Shown: positions 11,762-22,753 of the stretch, piece after piece
Position numbering within the stretch: position 1 is the stretch's first letter
Layout: each line of letters starts with the position of its first letter
Made by a program: the position numbers and the translations under genes
Notes under the pieces: generated by a model
What the model was told of the DNA's origin: nothing
The model's database searches: none
The model's input: only the letters and a program-made list of their open reading frames with translations
Origin: Campanula takesimana
Lineage: Eukaryota; Streptophyta; Magnoliopsida; Asterales; Campanulaceae
Direction of reading: 5' to 3'
Length of the DNA: 64,000 nt
Assembly (NCBI GenBank): GCA_026119855.1
Contig: JAOWBW010000301.1
Span: 248,001 to 312,000 of the forward strand

Positions 11762-12060
11762 AGCGGGATCCGTTTGTCGATGCGGGATCCGTTCGCTGAT
11801 GCGGGATCCGTTTTCTGAAGCGGGATCCGTTTGCTGATGCGGGGTCCGTTTGCTGATGGCGGGATCCGTTTGCTGATGCGGGATCCGTTTGCTGATGCAG
11901 GATCCGTTTGCTGATAGTGGGATCTGTTTGCTGATGCGGGATCCGTTTGCTGAATGCGGGATCCGTTTGCTGATGCGGGATCCGTTTGCTGAAGGCGGGA
12001 TCCATTTGCTGAAGCGGGATCCGCTTGCTGATGGCGGGATCCGTTTGCTAATTGTGGGAT
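11762..12060. repeat. 19-20-bp tandem repeat, about 15 copies (BamHI-type unit)
   Basis: The unit GCGGGATCCGTTTGCTGAT is repeated about fifteen times with single-base variants and occasional extra G. On the minus strand all three frames stay open and spell Gln/Ser/Pro-rich repeats such as HQQTDPAS. This follows from the unit lacking stop codons and is not evidence for a protein. The array ends ~170 bp inside the 3' LTR, near the purine tract CGCCGAGGGGATC. Tandem repeats in this position are typical of the Tat lineage. Confidence 0.9.
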
Positions 12061-15000
12061 CACCGTGGACCAAATTGCTGTCTAGAGCTGCAGTTGCTGT
12101 TGACTTTATCGTGGGGATGCGGGCATGGTTGACTGTGGACCATTTTCTATTGGGGATGAAGTGCCTTTAGTAGCGGATGCTGTTGACTTCGTGGTGGTAC
12201 CTGTTATGTGTGTGCTTGGCAGGTATATGTGTTTGTGCAAGAAGATGCATGAAGTGTGAAATGAAGAGAGAAATTGTGCTCGTGGTTCAATGTGATTTGA
12301 AAGCAGTTTTGCATGAGAGAGAGTTTTTGTAAGAATGGAGAAAGTGATTTTGTGTGCGGTGTGATTTGAGGAAAGCCTCGGATGTATTCATACCTTCACT
12401 TACCATTGTCGCTTGATTGGAGATGGATTTCTGAAGGATGTTGATGCTTTTGATGAAGAGTATCCATGCTTTGGATGGAGAATGATGATGTTGGTGATGA
12501 TGAATTGTTTTTGCCTTTGATGGAGTGTCGGTGAGATGGTATTCTGGGTGATGGGTTGGTCGTGCCAAAAGGCTGCCTACGTATCCCTTGAAAGGAATCA
12601 GACCAGCGTAGTTCAAGGATGATGGAGAATGCTGGGGGAGAATGCTAGGAGCAAAGTAAAAAGGGAACACATAATTTTGCGCAAGAAAGGGGACGAGGAA
12701 AAAAGAAAAAGAAAATTCTTTTTGTCTTTTTGTAGGAATAGAATATGTACACATGTGGGAAAAAGACTTTTTTTTTTTTAGTTCGTGGGTGAACCATTTT
12801 GACCATTGTGTGTTTGTAAAGCCAACCCAAGATCAAGTCATGTTCGATCGAAGACCGGATTGCCTCGCTTGAATGTTGTCACCGCGGTGTCCAACGAAAA
12901 TTGATGTCTAGCCCCAAGAGATGTGTCAGTTATGGGGGTTTCAAAAGACTTTTGATGCCGAGATAAGGGGTTGTTGATTGAAAATCCCCTATAATGCCCT
13001 TAATGCCAATCTTGCATAGCCCTATGATAAATCGCCTTTTGATGTTGACGAGAGCAAGCCCCAAGAGAAGATTATTAATACCAAGCTTCGGGAGATCGCT
13101 AAGCCCCAAATGTCATGTGGGCTTCGAGATGGCGGGATGTGGAGACCTTTCGGTGTGAAGCCTCAAATTTTCTTGGAATCGGCTTAGCATTATGTTGGGA
13201 GCAGATGGCGCTATTGGGAAGAACTCTTGAAGGCGATCTCCTTCTTTCTCTTGCTTGGAGATGGATGGCCCTTTTTGTGGTTGATACCCGAATGTCGGAA
13301 GGTCCATGTTGAAAATGTAGCACGGTCTTCGGGAGACGTCTCGTGGGAGATGGTGATGTTGTTGCAGATGATAAGGTCTTGGTGTGATAAAGTCTCGAAC
13401 GGTATGTTTGCTCGAGTTTTGTTGAGTTGAACCGACGGCGGATCTTCGGATGCAGCCTGTGCTTTTGATCTTGGAGAAGGGGGGTGCTGTATTGCAGAAA
13501 CATTGGGATTGGCCGTAACTCTGCTTATGGAGTTAACATATTGGCATTGCCCGCTATAACTCAGCCGGGTGAGTCTAGCATATTGGATCTTTTTCCTTTT
13601 CTCTAAGACTTCCTTCAGAATCTCGCTGTGAGTTCTAACAAGAATCGTCAAATTCATTCATATCATCGGAGCCTTCATTTAAAACCAAGAGGCCTTTTGA
13701 CTGGAAGTGTTGAGGGACCATTAAAGTTTGATCCCTTTCATGGAGCCATAAGACTACTCCTAAATTGCATCGGGTACCACTGCCCAAAAGCTTGTTAATT
13801 ACGAAGCCCCAATATTACCCTTTGCTTGAATTACTGTAAAGCCGTGGCCCAAAAGATTGTAGATTGCGAAGCCCCTTGAGACCTTTAGGTATAAAGCTTC
13901 AAATGTTGCTGGGGACATTGAAGTGAATTGCTTCTTGCCGAGGGGGCCTTTAAAACTTGACCGTAGCCCCTAGAGTGCCATCATTGATTGCGAGAAAGGT
14001 CCATCCTTGATTGGGGGAACGAGTACGGGCACACATGATAAGAGGGCTTTTTTACATCCCTTTTGATAGACTTTGAGGATAGTCTCACACATCTTTCTCG
14101 AGCATAGCCCCTGGGCTTATTGATTGTCAAATGAAGCAAAAGAAGCCTTTGTTCTTGAGTCACATAGCCCCTAGGGCGTCACCATTTGTTGAGCAAAGAA
14201 AGAGTGACTCATCCTCATGCGAGGGAACAAACATGAGAGGACATGGCAAGAGCTACTCCATTTCTCGGGAGCCTTTCGGCATACTTTAGAAGCACATACT
14301 TGCAGAAGCTTTGAAAACTGAGACACATGTTGTTGTTATTTGCTGCCCAAGCCAATTGACTAGCTAGGGATTATTTGTGCAACCTCGTGCCCTTTTATGA
14401 TGGGCTTGTTCTCAGATGGGTCTTGGTTACCACGGGCCTTCTTTTCATGAACCCAAAAATGCACACTGCTGGAGAATGATGCCGATAACCCAAGACAACC
14501 TTTGGTGGTGCCATATCTTGTCGAGCCTTTTGCAATCCCAAAGTTTACTCGGTGGGGAATTGATTTGTTGGGGAGATCCAATGTAGAGCTTGTGTAGTTG
14601 TCTTCTTTAGAGGCCGGGGATCTCCATTTCTCTTTCCCTTCTCTCTCTTACTCTCTCATCATTTTTTTATGATGCACCCTGTTTTTTGCCTAGACCGCCC
14701 TTTCGGGTTTTCAATCTAGCGGGCATCTCTTTTGCGTCTTTTTTTTTTGACTCGATTAATGAGGAAGTGTGCATTGACCCTGGCTGAGGAGATAAGACAT
14801 GTGATTTTGCGGTGAATACCTTTTGTCACTAAAGATGAGTGACATTGACTCGACTAGGGAAGTGTCCCTAGTATTGACTTTGTATATATTTGAATGACTC
14901 ACTGAGGCAAGTAAGTCATTAAGAGAGAAGAGAAAGAAAGCCCCAGTTTGATTGCAAGAAACTGGGAGTATCGCAAAAAGAAGAGAAGCCCTAGACTCGA

Positions 15001-15768
15001 CAAGGAACGAAAAGTGATTCCAAATCTAGGAAAGTGTTCAATCTTTTTGGTGATTAATTTATTGGCAAATGAATCGTACAAAGATGTCTTGACAAGTTTG
15101 AGATGAAGGCCGATCACCATAACGCGCTAGGGCTAAACATATCTTCTTTCTTGCATGAGACCGGACCCGAAGGTTGCCTACGTTCCTCCAGTGTAGAGGC
15201 TCAGGTCACCGTAGTTCTTGTGGATTCTCCATTCGCAGTGATGAATTGTTGCTTCGTCGTGATTGTTGTCGATGTTGCTTCGTCCTTCGTTTGGTGGAAT
15301 GATGTTGTTGTTGTGAACTTCTTTGAATGAAGGGGGATTTTTTTATTATTATTTTATTTTTTATTTTTTTGTTTTTTTGTGCTCTAACTTTTGCCTAGGT
15401 TGATTTGAGGATTTCAACCTAGCGAGCTTTTTTTAAAAAAAAAAAATTATATCCCCTTTTGGAAACTTTGTTTCATGATCATTGCTCCACCTTTCTTTGT
15501 CTTGATTTCGTCATTGTTGATGTCTTCGTTGTTGATGCCGTCGTCGATGTTTAGCCCCTAGGCGTTCAAGCGATGGCCTTCATTCCAAAACTTGTTTAGA
15601 CACCTTTTCATCAATTTGCCAAGAATTAGATTGAACAACTTGGAAGAGTGTATGAGGACAAGAACGACTTTTATTTAATGATTGACTCAAAATTTAACAT
15701 TGGATGAGAGAAAACATTAATGCACACATTAGAGGACTTTTGACTCTCTTTTTTTTTTTATCCTATTT
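12061..15768 (-). other. Non-coding internal region of the gag-only Tat-like element
   Basis: About 3.7 kb lies between gag and the 20-bp array, where pol would be expected. No pol domain was recognised. A 148-codon minus-strand frame at 13211-13657 and a 155-codon one at 12287-12754 show no family I know. The motif GAACTACG...ACGTAGGCA occurs twice on the minus strand (12571-12614 and 15171-15219). The word TAGCCCC or AGCCCCAAG recurs about ten times on the plus strand between 12910 and 15560. Runs CCTAG(A/G)TT...CTAGCG(A/G)GC occur at 14690 and 15395. Confidence 0.7.
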
Positions 15769-16815
15769 CTAGGTAGAGAAAGAGAAATGGAGATTGTTGT
15801 CGTCATCTCCCATGTCGTTGTAGTCCTCATTGTCGTTGTAGTCTTCCATGTCACTACATTCTTCCATGTCATTGCTTGGGAACCCTTTGTCGTTGAAGCT
15901 TGTGTCATAGGAGGACTCGGCCACTTCTCGGAGCAAATTATCAATTCTAACCCCCGCATCATACATGCTTGAAAAATCGGAGTGAAAAGCCCCACTAAGA
16001 TGAGTGCGGTAGTCCATTTTCAAACACTTCAAGAAGATGTCCATTTGTTCCTTCTTGGAAGGCCTATCAACCATCTCGGCTAGCTTGTCATTCCAACGGC
16101 GATAGAAGTCCCCAAATGATTCATCACCCATTTGCACGGTGCTCTCCAATTCCTTCTTGGTGGGGCGGAATATGGAGTTGCCTTGATATTGTGACTTGAA
16201 GGCAAGCATAGCGACATCCCAATTGAGGCGGGTGGAAACTGGAAGACCCATACACCAATCTTTTGCGACCCCCTCGAGAGTAAGCGGGAAGCATTGTGCC
16301 ATTATTTGAGGAGACACTTTCTTTTGTAGCATAGCCCAAATGTAGGAGTCAACATGAGCGTCGGGGCAAGAGTTTCCGTTGAACTTGCCAATATCGGGCA
16401 TCTTGAACTTTTCGGGAAGAGCCTCCATTGTGTTCATGAGGAGAGAAGCTTGTTGAAGATCGGTGCTTGGGCCCTTGTGCAAATTTAGCCCACTAAGCCT
16501 TTGGTCAAAGTAGGACATGAGAGTGTTGACCAAACCGGTATCAATACTTTGGACCTTTCTTTCACTCGTGAGCCCTTTCAATTGGTTCTTGAGTTGAGCA
16601 ACTTCTTTCTTGTGGGCCGTTTTCACATGCTCGTTACGGGCTTGCCATAAATCATCCTTGCGGCGGACATTCTCGGCTAGTGTATCAACTTGCCCTTTCA
16701 ATGCTTCCACCATGCGGAATAACCCTTCGTTGGACACGGGAATGCCGTTGTCGTTGCCGTTTGAAGCCATTGGACCTATGGAGAGAACACAGTCGATCTT
16801 AGGATGGCCCCACAA
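15769..16815 (-). CDS. Tat-like retrotransposon Gag
   Basis: The open frame is 348 codons. Gag builds the cytoplasmic particle that packages element RNA. The likely start is Met16 (MASNGNDNGI, about 16770), because the first 15 residues look like leader. Residues ~30-80 form a Lys/Glu/Gln-rich likely coiled coil. At ~137 KFKMPDIGKFNGNSCPDAH begins the retrotransposon gag core, followed by VAKDWCMGLPV and MGDESFGDFYRRWNDKLAEMV. The C-terminus is an acidic Asp/Asn/Met repeat (ECSDMEDYNDNEDYND). No zinc knuckle is present, in contrast to many gag proteins. The frame is uninterrupted. It is the only coding region of the 8.7 kb element, in its usual place after the leader. Confidence 0.88.
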   Translation of the reverse strand: MWGHPKIDCVLSIGPMASNGNDNGIPVSNEGLFRMVEALKGQVDTLAENVRRKDDLWQARNEHVKTAHKKEVAQLKNQLKGLTSERKVQSIDTGLVNTLMSYFDQRLSGLNLHKGPSTDLQQASLLMNTMEALPEKFKMPDIGKFNGNSCPDAHVDSYIWAMLQKKVSPQIMAQCFPLTLEGVAKDWCMGLPVSTRLNWDVAMLAFKSQYQGNSIFRPTKKELESTVQMGDESFGDFYRRWNDKLAEMVDRPSKKEQMDIFLKCLKMDYRTHLSGAFHSDFSSMYDAGVRIDNLLREVAESSYDTSFNDKGFPSNDMEECSDMEDYNDNEDYNDMGDDDNNLHFSFST

Positions 16816-17948
16816 ACACCTTTTGGATAAAATGATTTAACCCACGAACAAGAGAAAATACTCAAACCACATAAGGAAAATGACTTTTTTTTTTTTAATT
16901 ATTTACAAAGTCGGAAGGACGTAGTCCTTTTTGGGGTTTCTAGAAAAATAGTGGAATCGTCACACTAGTATATAGACCTTCTCGCGGTCCCATATACTCA
17001 TCGGATTCCACCATGCTTGTGATTCCTACATGTGTCGGGATTAAACTAAATTAATGTAGTAAAGCATACATGTGGGGACGGATTTTTATTTTCGTCCATA
17101 ATAACCACTTGGGGACGGATTTTTATTTCGTCCATTGCAACAAATTGGCATGTATGATTTGAAGACATTAGTTTAGGGAAATCTCGGTACATGAAAAACC
17201 GACTTGAGTCACGGAGTGTTAGACCCTAACTAGAATTGTGTGGTTTGTGCTCGGCTAAAGAGAGGCTTAAAGGTCACCCCCGGCATGTAGTCGTGAACTA
17301 CGCCACGGGCTGAGGTTTACCGCTTCGGAAGAGTCAAGGTCGAGTGGAGCTTGAAACTTCCTAGGACGGGCCTCGACGGGTTTGGGGTTGGACTTGTGCG
17401 ACTCGATAGTGAGCAGTTGATAAGAATTGTGCGCGTAGTGTGAGGTCTAACAAGTGACAAAATTTATTTTTTTCAAAGGAAATTAAAAAAAAAACAAATA
17501 AGCACGTAATTTAGAACTTTCGAATCACCCGTGTGACCGATAAAAATGAATAAACAAAAGTAAAAGGGGGTGTATGCAGCCCGGTGCCCACACAATGTCA
17601 AAACTGCCCATTCTGTTCAGTGTTTCTGTTCTGGAAAATGGACCAGAAGCGCGCGCGTTTTAGATCCTACTTGGGAGGCGCGCGCGTTAGACTGAGAGAG
17701 GTGGAGGCGCCCGCTTCTGGACAGTACCTGCAAATCAGTGGGTTCAAGGGACTGCCTTGACCCTAAATAAAAAATTCTTTCCCCTGCAGACATTGTTAGC
17801 ACAGAAACATGGAATTGAAGGACAAGACGGAAGGCGGGCGATTCTGGTAATTGGGGTCAGACGCGCGCGCTTCCTACCCTTTTTACCAGAATGCCCAGAA
17901 AACAGATATAAGAACACCAAAAGCAGAAAATACAAGTTTAACCCTCTA
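16816..17948 (-). other. Leader of the gag-only Tat-like element
   Basis: About 1.1 kb without conserved coding lies between the primer site and gag. A direct repeat of GGGGACGGATTTTTATTT occurs twice near 17074 and 17112. A GC-rich cluster with GCGCGCGCG and GGCGCCCGC words lies at 17648-17715, with one more at 17862, similar in style to those in the LTRs. Confidence 0.6.
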
Positions 17949-17968
17949 TATCACCAGCGGAGTCACCA
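17949..17968 (-). promoter_or_regulatory. Primer binding site of the gag-only Tat-like element
   Basis: Minus-strand TGGTGACTCCGCTGGTGAT starts one or two bases from the right LTR (17970). It starts with TGG as a site complementary to a tRNA CCA end must. The word TGG(C/T)GACTCC(G/A)CTGG is the form used by Tat/Ogre elements, usually ascribed to tRNA-Arg; the tRNA identity is from family knowledge, not tested. It sets the element on the minus strand. Confidence 0.75.
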
Positions 17969-17969
17969 C

Positions 17970-19111
17970 TGTAGATACCCCGGGGAACCACGGCTTGGCT
18001 AGAGCGGTGAATTACCTAGGATGTCTAATTGATTTTAAGAGTCGCCACCCACGTTTTAGAGGAACGCGAGAGAACCTAAGAAAATAGCCTTTTTTATTGA
18101 TTACGAAACCAAAGATTCTTGAGATGAGGGGTTCGGGGGTTAGGTGACGGAGTGGGAAGTACTTAAACACCCACTCCGCCCCGCTTGCGCGGGTCTTGCT
18201 ACTCTTGGTGTTCTTATATTTACGTGTCCTTCAATTGATAAAATATGCTAACAACTACAAAGTAAAGATAAGGGGAGAATGAAAGCTAAATGATTTTATT
18301 GATTGAATGTCTAATGGTTACATGTTGAATATTTGCTAAACCATTACATTAAGAGATGAAGTGGAATTAAATTAATGTTGGAATGTTGGGATGTAACCTT
18401 GGCCAAACTTCAAAAGTGAAGTGGCCTTTTGGTTGTATCCCTTTTTATGGAGATTGCATACTAGTAGGACACAAATAAAATAAGAGAATAGAAAAGTGGT
18501 ACCTTTAGAAAAGGGACTTTGAACTTGGACTTGAAAAGAGTTTTGTTGTGGAGAAATTGTTGTAAAACAATTTGTGTAGAGTCTTGTCACGAAGAACTCT
18601 TGTAGGGAGAATTTGTGTATAGAATTGTGTATAGTGTGTGTGTAAGAAAAGTTTCAAGTCTAAGAAGAAGGTCCAAGAGAGGTAAAATAGAGATCAAAAG
18701 AGATCAAAAAGAGATGAAAAAGAGGCCTCCTTCCAATGGTGGATTGGAGAGGTTTTTATAATTGAAAGAGGATGTTTTTGGTGCCAAGACGGAGTCACAA
18801 AGATCAGTTTCCCGGGCAAAATCATATAAAATGAGCAAGGGAGAGATTCTTGGACAGAAATCAGTAACTGACACGCCCAGACGCGCGCGCATCCCGTATA
18901 GTCGGCGGGAGGCGCACGCTTCTGGCCCCAAAGGGTGGAGGCACGCGACTTTGAAATGGCGATTTTGACAGAATGGACTAGAAAGTTAACTCTGTTGTGC
19001 AGTTTAGTCCAAAACTGACGGAATCAGTTAGGAACTTAACCGAACTAACAGAATTTAACAAAAACAAGTAAAGTAAAAATACTATGTAAGGTCCAAGGCG
19101 TGGTGTCTACA
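17970..19111 (-). mobile_element. 5' LTR of the gag-only Tat-like element
   Basis: 1142 bp, near-identical to 10438-11592. Differences seen include a missing ~13-bp stretch near 19090, an extra TG near 18645 and scattered substitutions. It ends in CTACA at 19111, followed by the target duplication GAAGG. The GC-rich cluster is conserved at 18870-18945. Confidence 0.92.
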
Positions 19112-19116
19112 GAAGG

Positions 19117-19535
19117 CTACATTGCAGGTGAGAGTGATGTTGTCTACAACATAAGCAGAATACATGGCATTGAAAAAGTCCGCTAAGGAAGGAATATGGT
19201 TGAAGAGATTGATCAGTGATCTTGGGATACATCAGGATCAGGCTATCATTTATTGCGATAGTTTGAGCATGATTTGCCTAGCCAATGATCAAGTTCATCA
19301 TGAGAGGACCAAGCACATTGATGTCAGATATCATTTCTTAAGGGATGAGAAATGGGTAAATGTGAAGAAGGTAGGGACGGCGGACAACTCTGCAGATATG
19401 TTCACAAAGCCCGTGACGGAAAGCAAGTTCCAACATTGTTTGGACTTGCTTAATGTTCGTAGCTATTATATAGCAGAAGAGGCGAGGGGGGAGAAAAGGT
19501 TTGTTATCATGGAGATTCAAAGTCAAGGTGGATAT
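19117..19535 (+). pseudogene. Ty1/copia RNase H, part 2, with in-frame stop
   Basis: The RNase H reading interrupted at 10437 resumes here. The active-site region AEYMALKKSAKEGIWLKRL is preceded by a TAA at 19152-19154 where the family has Glu (in-frame nonsense). IYCDSLSMICLANDQVHHERTKHIDVRYHFLR and ADMFTKPV follow, the standard C-terminal signature of copia RNase H. The protein ends near 19470. A purine-rich AGTCAAGGTGGATAT sits before the LTR at 19536 and serves as polypurine tract. Confidence 0.9.
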
Positions 19536-20185
19536 TGTTGGGTTAATGCCTTTGAATTTGAGACACCGAGTTAAAGGATTAGACAACAAACGAATTTCAT
19601 AATTCTGGGACGAGCACAGAACAGGGGTCCGGCCGGACCATAGGAAGGACCCAACCAGACGAGGAAGACATCGGAAATAAGGCTTCTGGAAAAGAGGAAG
19701 ATCTGACCGGGTATAGCATGGGGTGTGGCCGGACCAAGCATGGATCCGGGCGGACCATGCCTATGACCCGGGCGGACCATGAGCCAGAATGTCCAGATTT
19801 GCTGTAGACTTCCAGTTTAATCGAAAGAAAGGTTTCGAGTTCGTTTTGGACTTGTATTCCAAGTTTTTACCAGGTTTTGAGCTAGGCTTTGAGTAGTATA
19901 AATAGAAGCTATCATCCTAGGCTTAAAATCAGCCTTACACCTCAGATTGTCATAGACAAATTATTAGATTGCTCAGAGAGATCTATAATTCTAGAGTTGC
20001 ACAGTTAGGAATTTTGTGATCAAAATTCGTGCAACAGTAATAGTGTGATCTTTGTAATTGTTTCTCCAGATTGATAATAATATTCTCTCCCCTCCCCGTG
20101 GACGTAGCCAAGTTGGTGAACCAAGTAAATCTGTGTTCTTGTGATTGCGTGGTTTTCTCATCAAGTCTTATTTATTGCTCTAACA
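19536..20185 (+). mobile_element. 3' LTR of the plus-strand copia element (~650 bp)
   Basis: It starts TGTTGGGTTAATGCC after the purine tract and ends GCTCTAACA at 20185. A TATA box AGTATAAATAGAAGC is near 19895. U3 carries a cluster of CCGG(C/G)CGGACC and CCCGGGCGGACC words at 19625-19790. The 5' LTR, gag, protease, integrase and most of RT are outside the window or lost. Confidence 0.82.
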
Positions 20186-20606
20186 TCTGCCACTCAATTT
20201 CTCATCTACTATACTTTTTACACTCATAACCCTCCACTATTAATATTATATTATTTTTTTGTATTTCTTTGTCCAAAAAATTAGTCTCACTTCACTTATG
20301 GTAGGATGCAAGGAGCATGTTTTTAGTGTTGGAATTTTTTGTGGACTACACATGTATACGTATAATGATTAATGATTATAGGTCTGCAGATGTGTGACCA
20401 CTATAATTAATCGTATAATCCTTCCGTCCCATATATATGTAGACAAAATGGGTTGTGCATGTGAATTAAGGGATGAATAGTATTGGGTAGTTGTTGTGAG
20501 TGTGAAAAGTGAAATAGGAGAGAGAAAGTGGGGTATGGAATAGTAGGTTGATTGGTGTTGTGAGTATAAAAGTAAAGTAGGAGAGAGAATGAGTGGGAGA
20601 ACACCA
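20186..20606. other. Intergenic, no gene seen
   Basis: AT-rich DNA with no conserved coding. CTTCCGTCCCATATATATG at about 20418 resembles one end of a Stowaway-type MITE, but no matching inverted end was found. The minus-strand frames at 20369-20619 are low-complexity Ser/Thr/Leu/His runs. Confidence 0.5.
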
Positions 20607-22738
20607 TCAAATGACACACAAATAAAGAGACTTCCTTAGAGTGTAAAGTCTCTTAAAATCAACGGCCTTGGTGAAAACATTAGTCAATTGGTTTTTTATT
20701 TTAGTGAGATTAAAGCTAACCATTTTCTGCTTAACAAGATTTCGAATGAAATCGTGTCTAATGTCAACATGTTTAATATAAGAGTATTGAACATGAATTT
20801 TTGAAGTATCAATAGCACTTAAATTGACCCAAAATCGAGTTAAAACCTTACTTTGTGGCCCATAATTTTTTACCATTTGACTCATCAAAAAAATTAAAGA
20901 ACTCCCATATAATCCAAAGCAATTACTTGTTACCTTGTAAACATTGACTTTCATGCATGTCATCCCTACCACATCATGATAGTTTACCCTTGCCATTTGT
21001 CCAGTCCTCATCTTTTCATAAACATCCCTAAGAACATGCAAAGTGGGATGTTCCTCTTGGATTTTGGAGGCATTGTTTCTGGACAATTTCAGACCTGCTT
21101 CTTTACTATCTGAGATGCTGGAGGATGCCTTTGAATCTGAGCATGGATTGTTTTCTGCTGATGTAGTCTGCGGTGTAGTCACATCAGGGGCAACATCAGA
21201 CTGTTCTGCACTATCTGGTGTTGTTTTCTATTCAGTTTCGTCATTGGCAGGCTCCAGCTCTTCAACACAACCTGTAACATCACAAAACTTATAGCAATTG
21301 TTAGAAGTCTTAAATCCTTTAAAGACACAATTACCCATTTTATCAAAAACCTCACATACTTGCTTATCAAACCTCACATGCATATCATCGTCAAACAAAT
21401 GACTAATGCTTATGAGATTTGCCTTAAAACCTTCAACATGGAGAACATTATGGAGTCTAGGCATACCTTCAACATTCAATGTTCCTTTACCAACAATCTT
21501 ACCTTTTTCACCACCTCCATATTTCACATTTCCTCCATTTAAAAGTGAATAATCAGACAGGAACTCAGCTTTACCTGTCATGTGCTTTGAGCACCCACTG
21601 TCAAAGTACCAAGAGCTAGATACATTGCTTTTCAGAGAGGTTGAAACAACCTTACACTCCTCATCCTTCTTCTCAACCCACATAAATCGCCTAGATTTTT
21701 GGCGATGTGGGCTGCGGTGTGAGTACACCTTAGCACCCATCTTGGGAGCAAAATCCTCAAGGTCATGAATCCTTTGGTAGCAAAATGGTTTGATATGACC
21801 AGGAGAAAATCAGTAGTGACACACATATTTTCTTCTCCTAGGTCTAGACTCTAGTTTTTGAAAATATTTTGATTCTGAACTCTCTTCACCTTCTTTCACA
21901 AAATTGGATCCATAGCCAAGACCAGCTTTAGAATGACTTCCAATATTTAAAACCTCTTCAAGATTAGATTTACAGTATTTAGCTTAGTGAAAGTATCATT
22001 AGCTTTTTCAAGATCAGATTTAACTTTCTCGAGTTCAACATCACGCTTGGTGATCAAGACCTCGAGTTTGGCTATGGAATCCTTTTGATTAGCATTTCAA
22101 TGGAAACTCTCTCAAGTTCAGATTTTAAGGTAGTAATTTCAGTTGAGAGTTTCTCATTGACCTTTTTAAAAACACCAAGTTTTTCAACCCGTTTTTGCCA
22201 ATCGGCGAAAAGATCAGCGTAAGCTTCATGAAGTTCCTCAAAATTATCATCACATTCCTCTTCATCCTCTTGTTTTTTAGATACAGAAGAATTAAAACAA
22301 ATAAACTCAGAGTCGGAGGATGTAGTTTCTAGTGTGGCTACATCAGAAGTCACATCAAAATGATGTTCACGATTTTGAGATGGAGTATCAATAACTGCAA
22401 GGTGAATAGCCTCATCTTCATCCTCACTATCACTTAGGGTCGCACTAAAGCTCATCCCCTTTTTTCTTCTAGTATTAGCACATTCATTAGCAAAGTGACC
22501 AAACCTAAAACATGCACGACATTAAATGGAATCATTTATCTCGAAAGGTTTAAAGGTGCTAGGTTTTTTAAAATTAAAATTATTTTCATATTTTTCATCA
22601 AACGGGGAGGATTGGATTTTTATAGGGAACTTACAATCCCTATTGTTTTTTAGAAAAGAATTGAAAGTCGCGTCCTCCTTCCTAACTTTATCCATCATGA
22701 CTACCCTTTCTGGATCACAGTCAGTGTAATAGAGTGTA
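20607..22738 (-). pseudogene. Decayed Ty1/copia gag-pol with internal deletions
   Basis: Read on the minus strand from the primer site: a short gag remnant, a CCHC zinc knuckle (CRACFRFGHFANEC, about 22480-22520), an acidic Ser/Glu-rich linker (22072-22455), then the aspartic protease with the active-site WYFDSGCSKHMTG (about 21600). The pre-integrase part ends near 21228. Then follow a linker before RT (EEHPTLHVLRDV) and the very end of RNase H (HVDIRHDFIR, LTNVFTKAVDF, 20607-20800). The integrase core and nearly all of RT are deleted. The SIRE-like protease style is an impression only. No 3' LTR is present. Confidence 0.8.
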
Positions 22739-22752
22739 GGCTCTGGTGCCAA
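22739..22752 (-). promoter_or_regulatory. Primer-site-like sequence of the decayed copia element
   Basis: Minus-strand TTGGCACCAGAGCC lies directly inside the LTR end. It resembles the tRNA-iMet primer site TGGTATCAGAGC with changes, or uses a different tRNA. It fixes the LTR on its right as the 5' LTR. Confidence 0.6.
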
Positions 22753-22753
22753 T

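Larger units (their letters stand above)
10438..19111 (-). mobile_element. Tat/Ogre-like LTR element with gag but no pol, 8.67 kb
   Basis: It is bounded by near-identical LTRs (10438-11592 and 17970-19111) and by a perfect 5-bp target duplication GAAGG (10433-10437, 19112-19116). The primer site lies next to the right LTR and gag reads leftward, so the element is on the minus strand. Between the LTRs are ~6.4 kb: a ~1.1 kb leader, a gag frame, ~3.7 kb without recognisable coding, and a 20-bp tandem array before the 3' LTR. No protease, RT, RNase H or integrase was seen, so movement would need proteins from a related element. The LTRs differ by few substitutions and a ~13-bp gap near their left-hand 11560 end, which suggests a fairly recent insertion. 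Confidence 0.9.

Noticed and set aside
11762..12060. CRISPR-like array of short repeats
   Set aside because: Units are contiguous without spacers, and the DNA is plant nuclear.
11588..12073. Three overlapping minus-strand frames of 100-161 codons
   Set aside because: They are all products of one stop-free 20-bp tandem unit; no conserved domain, and they overlap each other completely.
20369..20619. Minus-strand 70-82 codon frames
   Set aside because: Low-complexity Ser/Thr/Leu/His composition, no conservation seen, close to decayed copia and MITE-like DNA.
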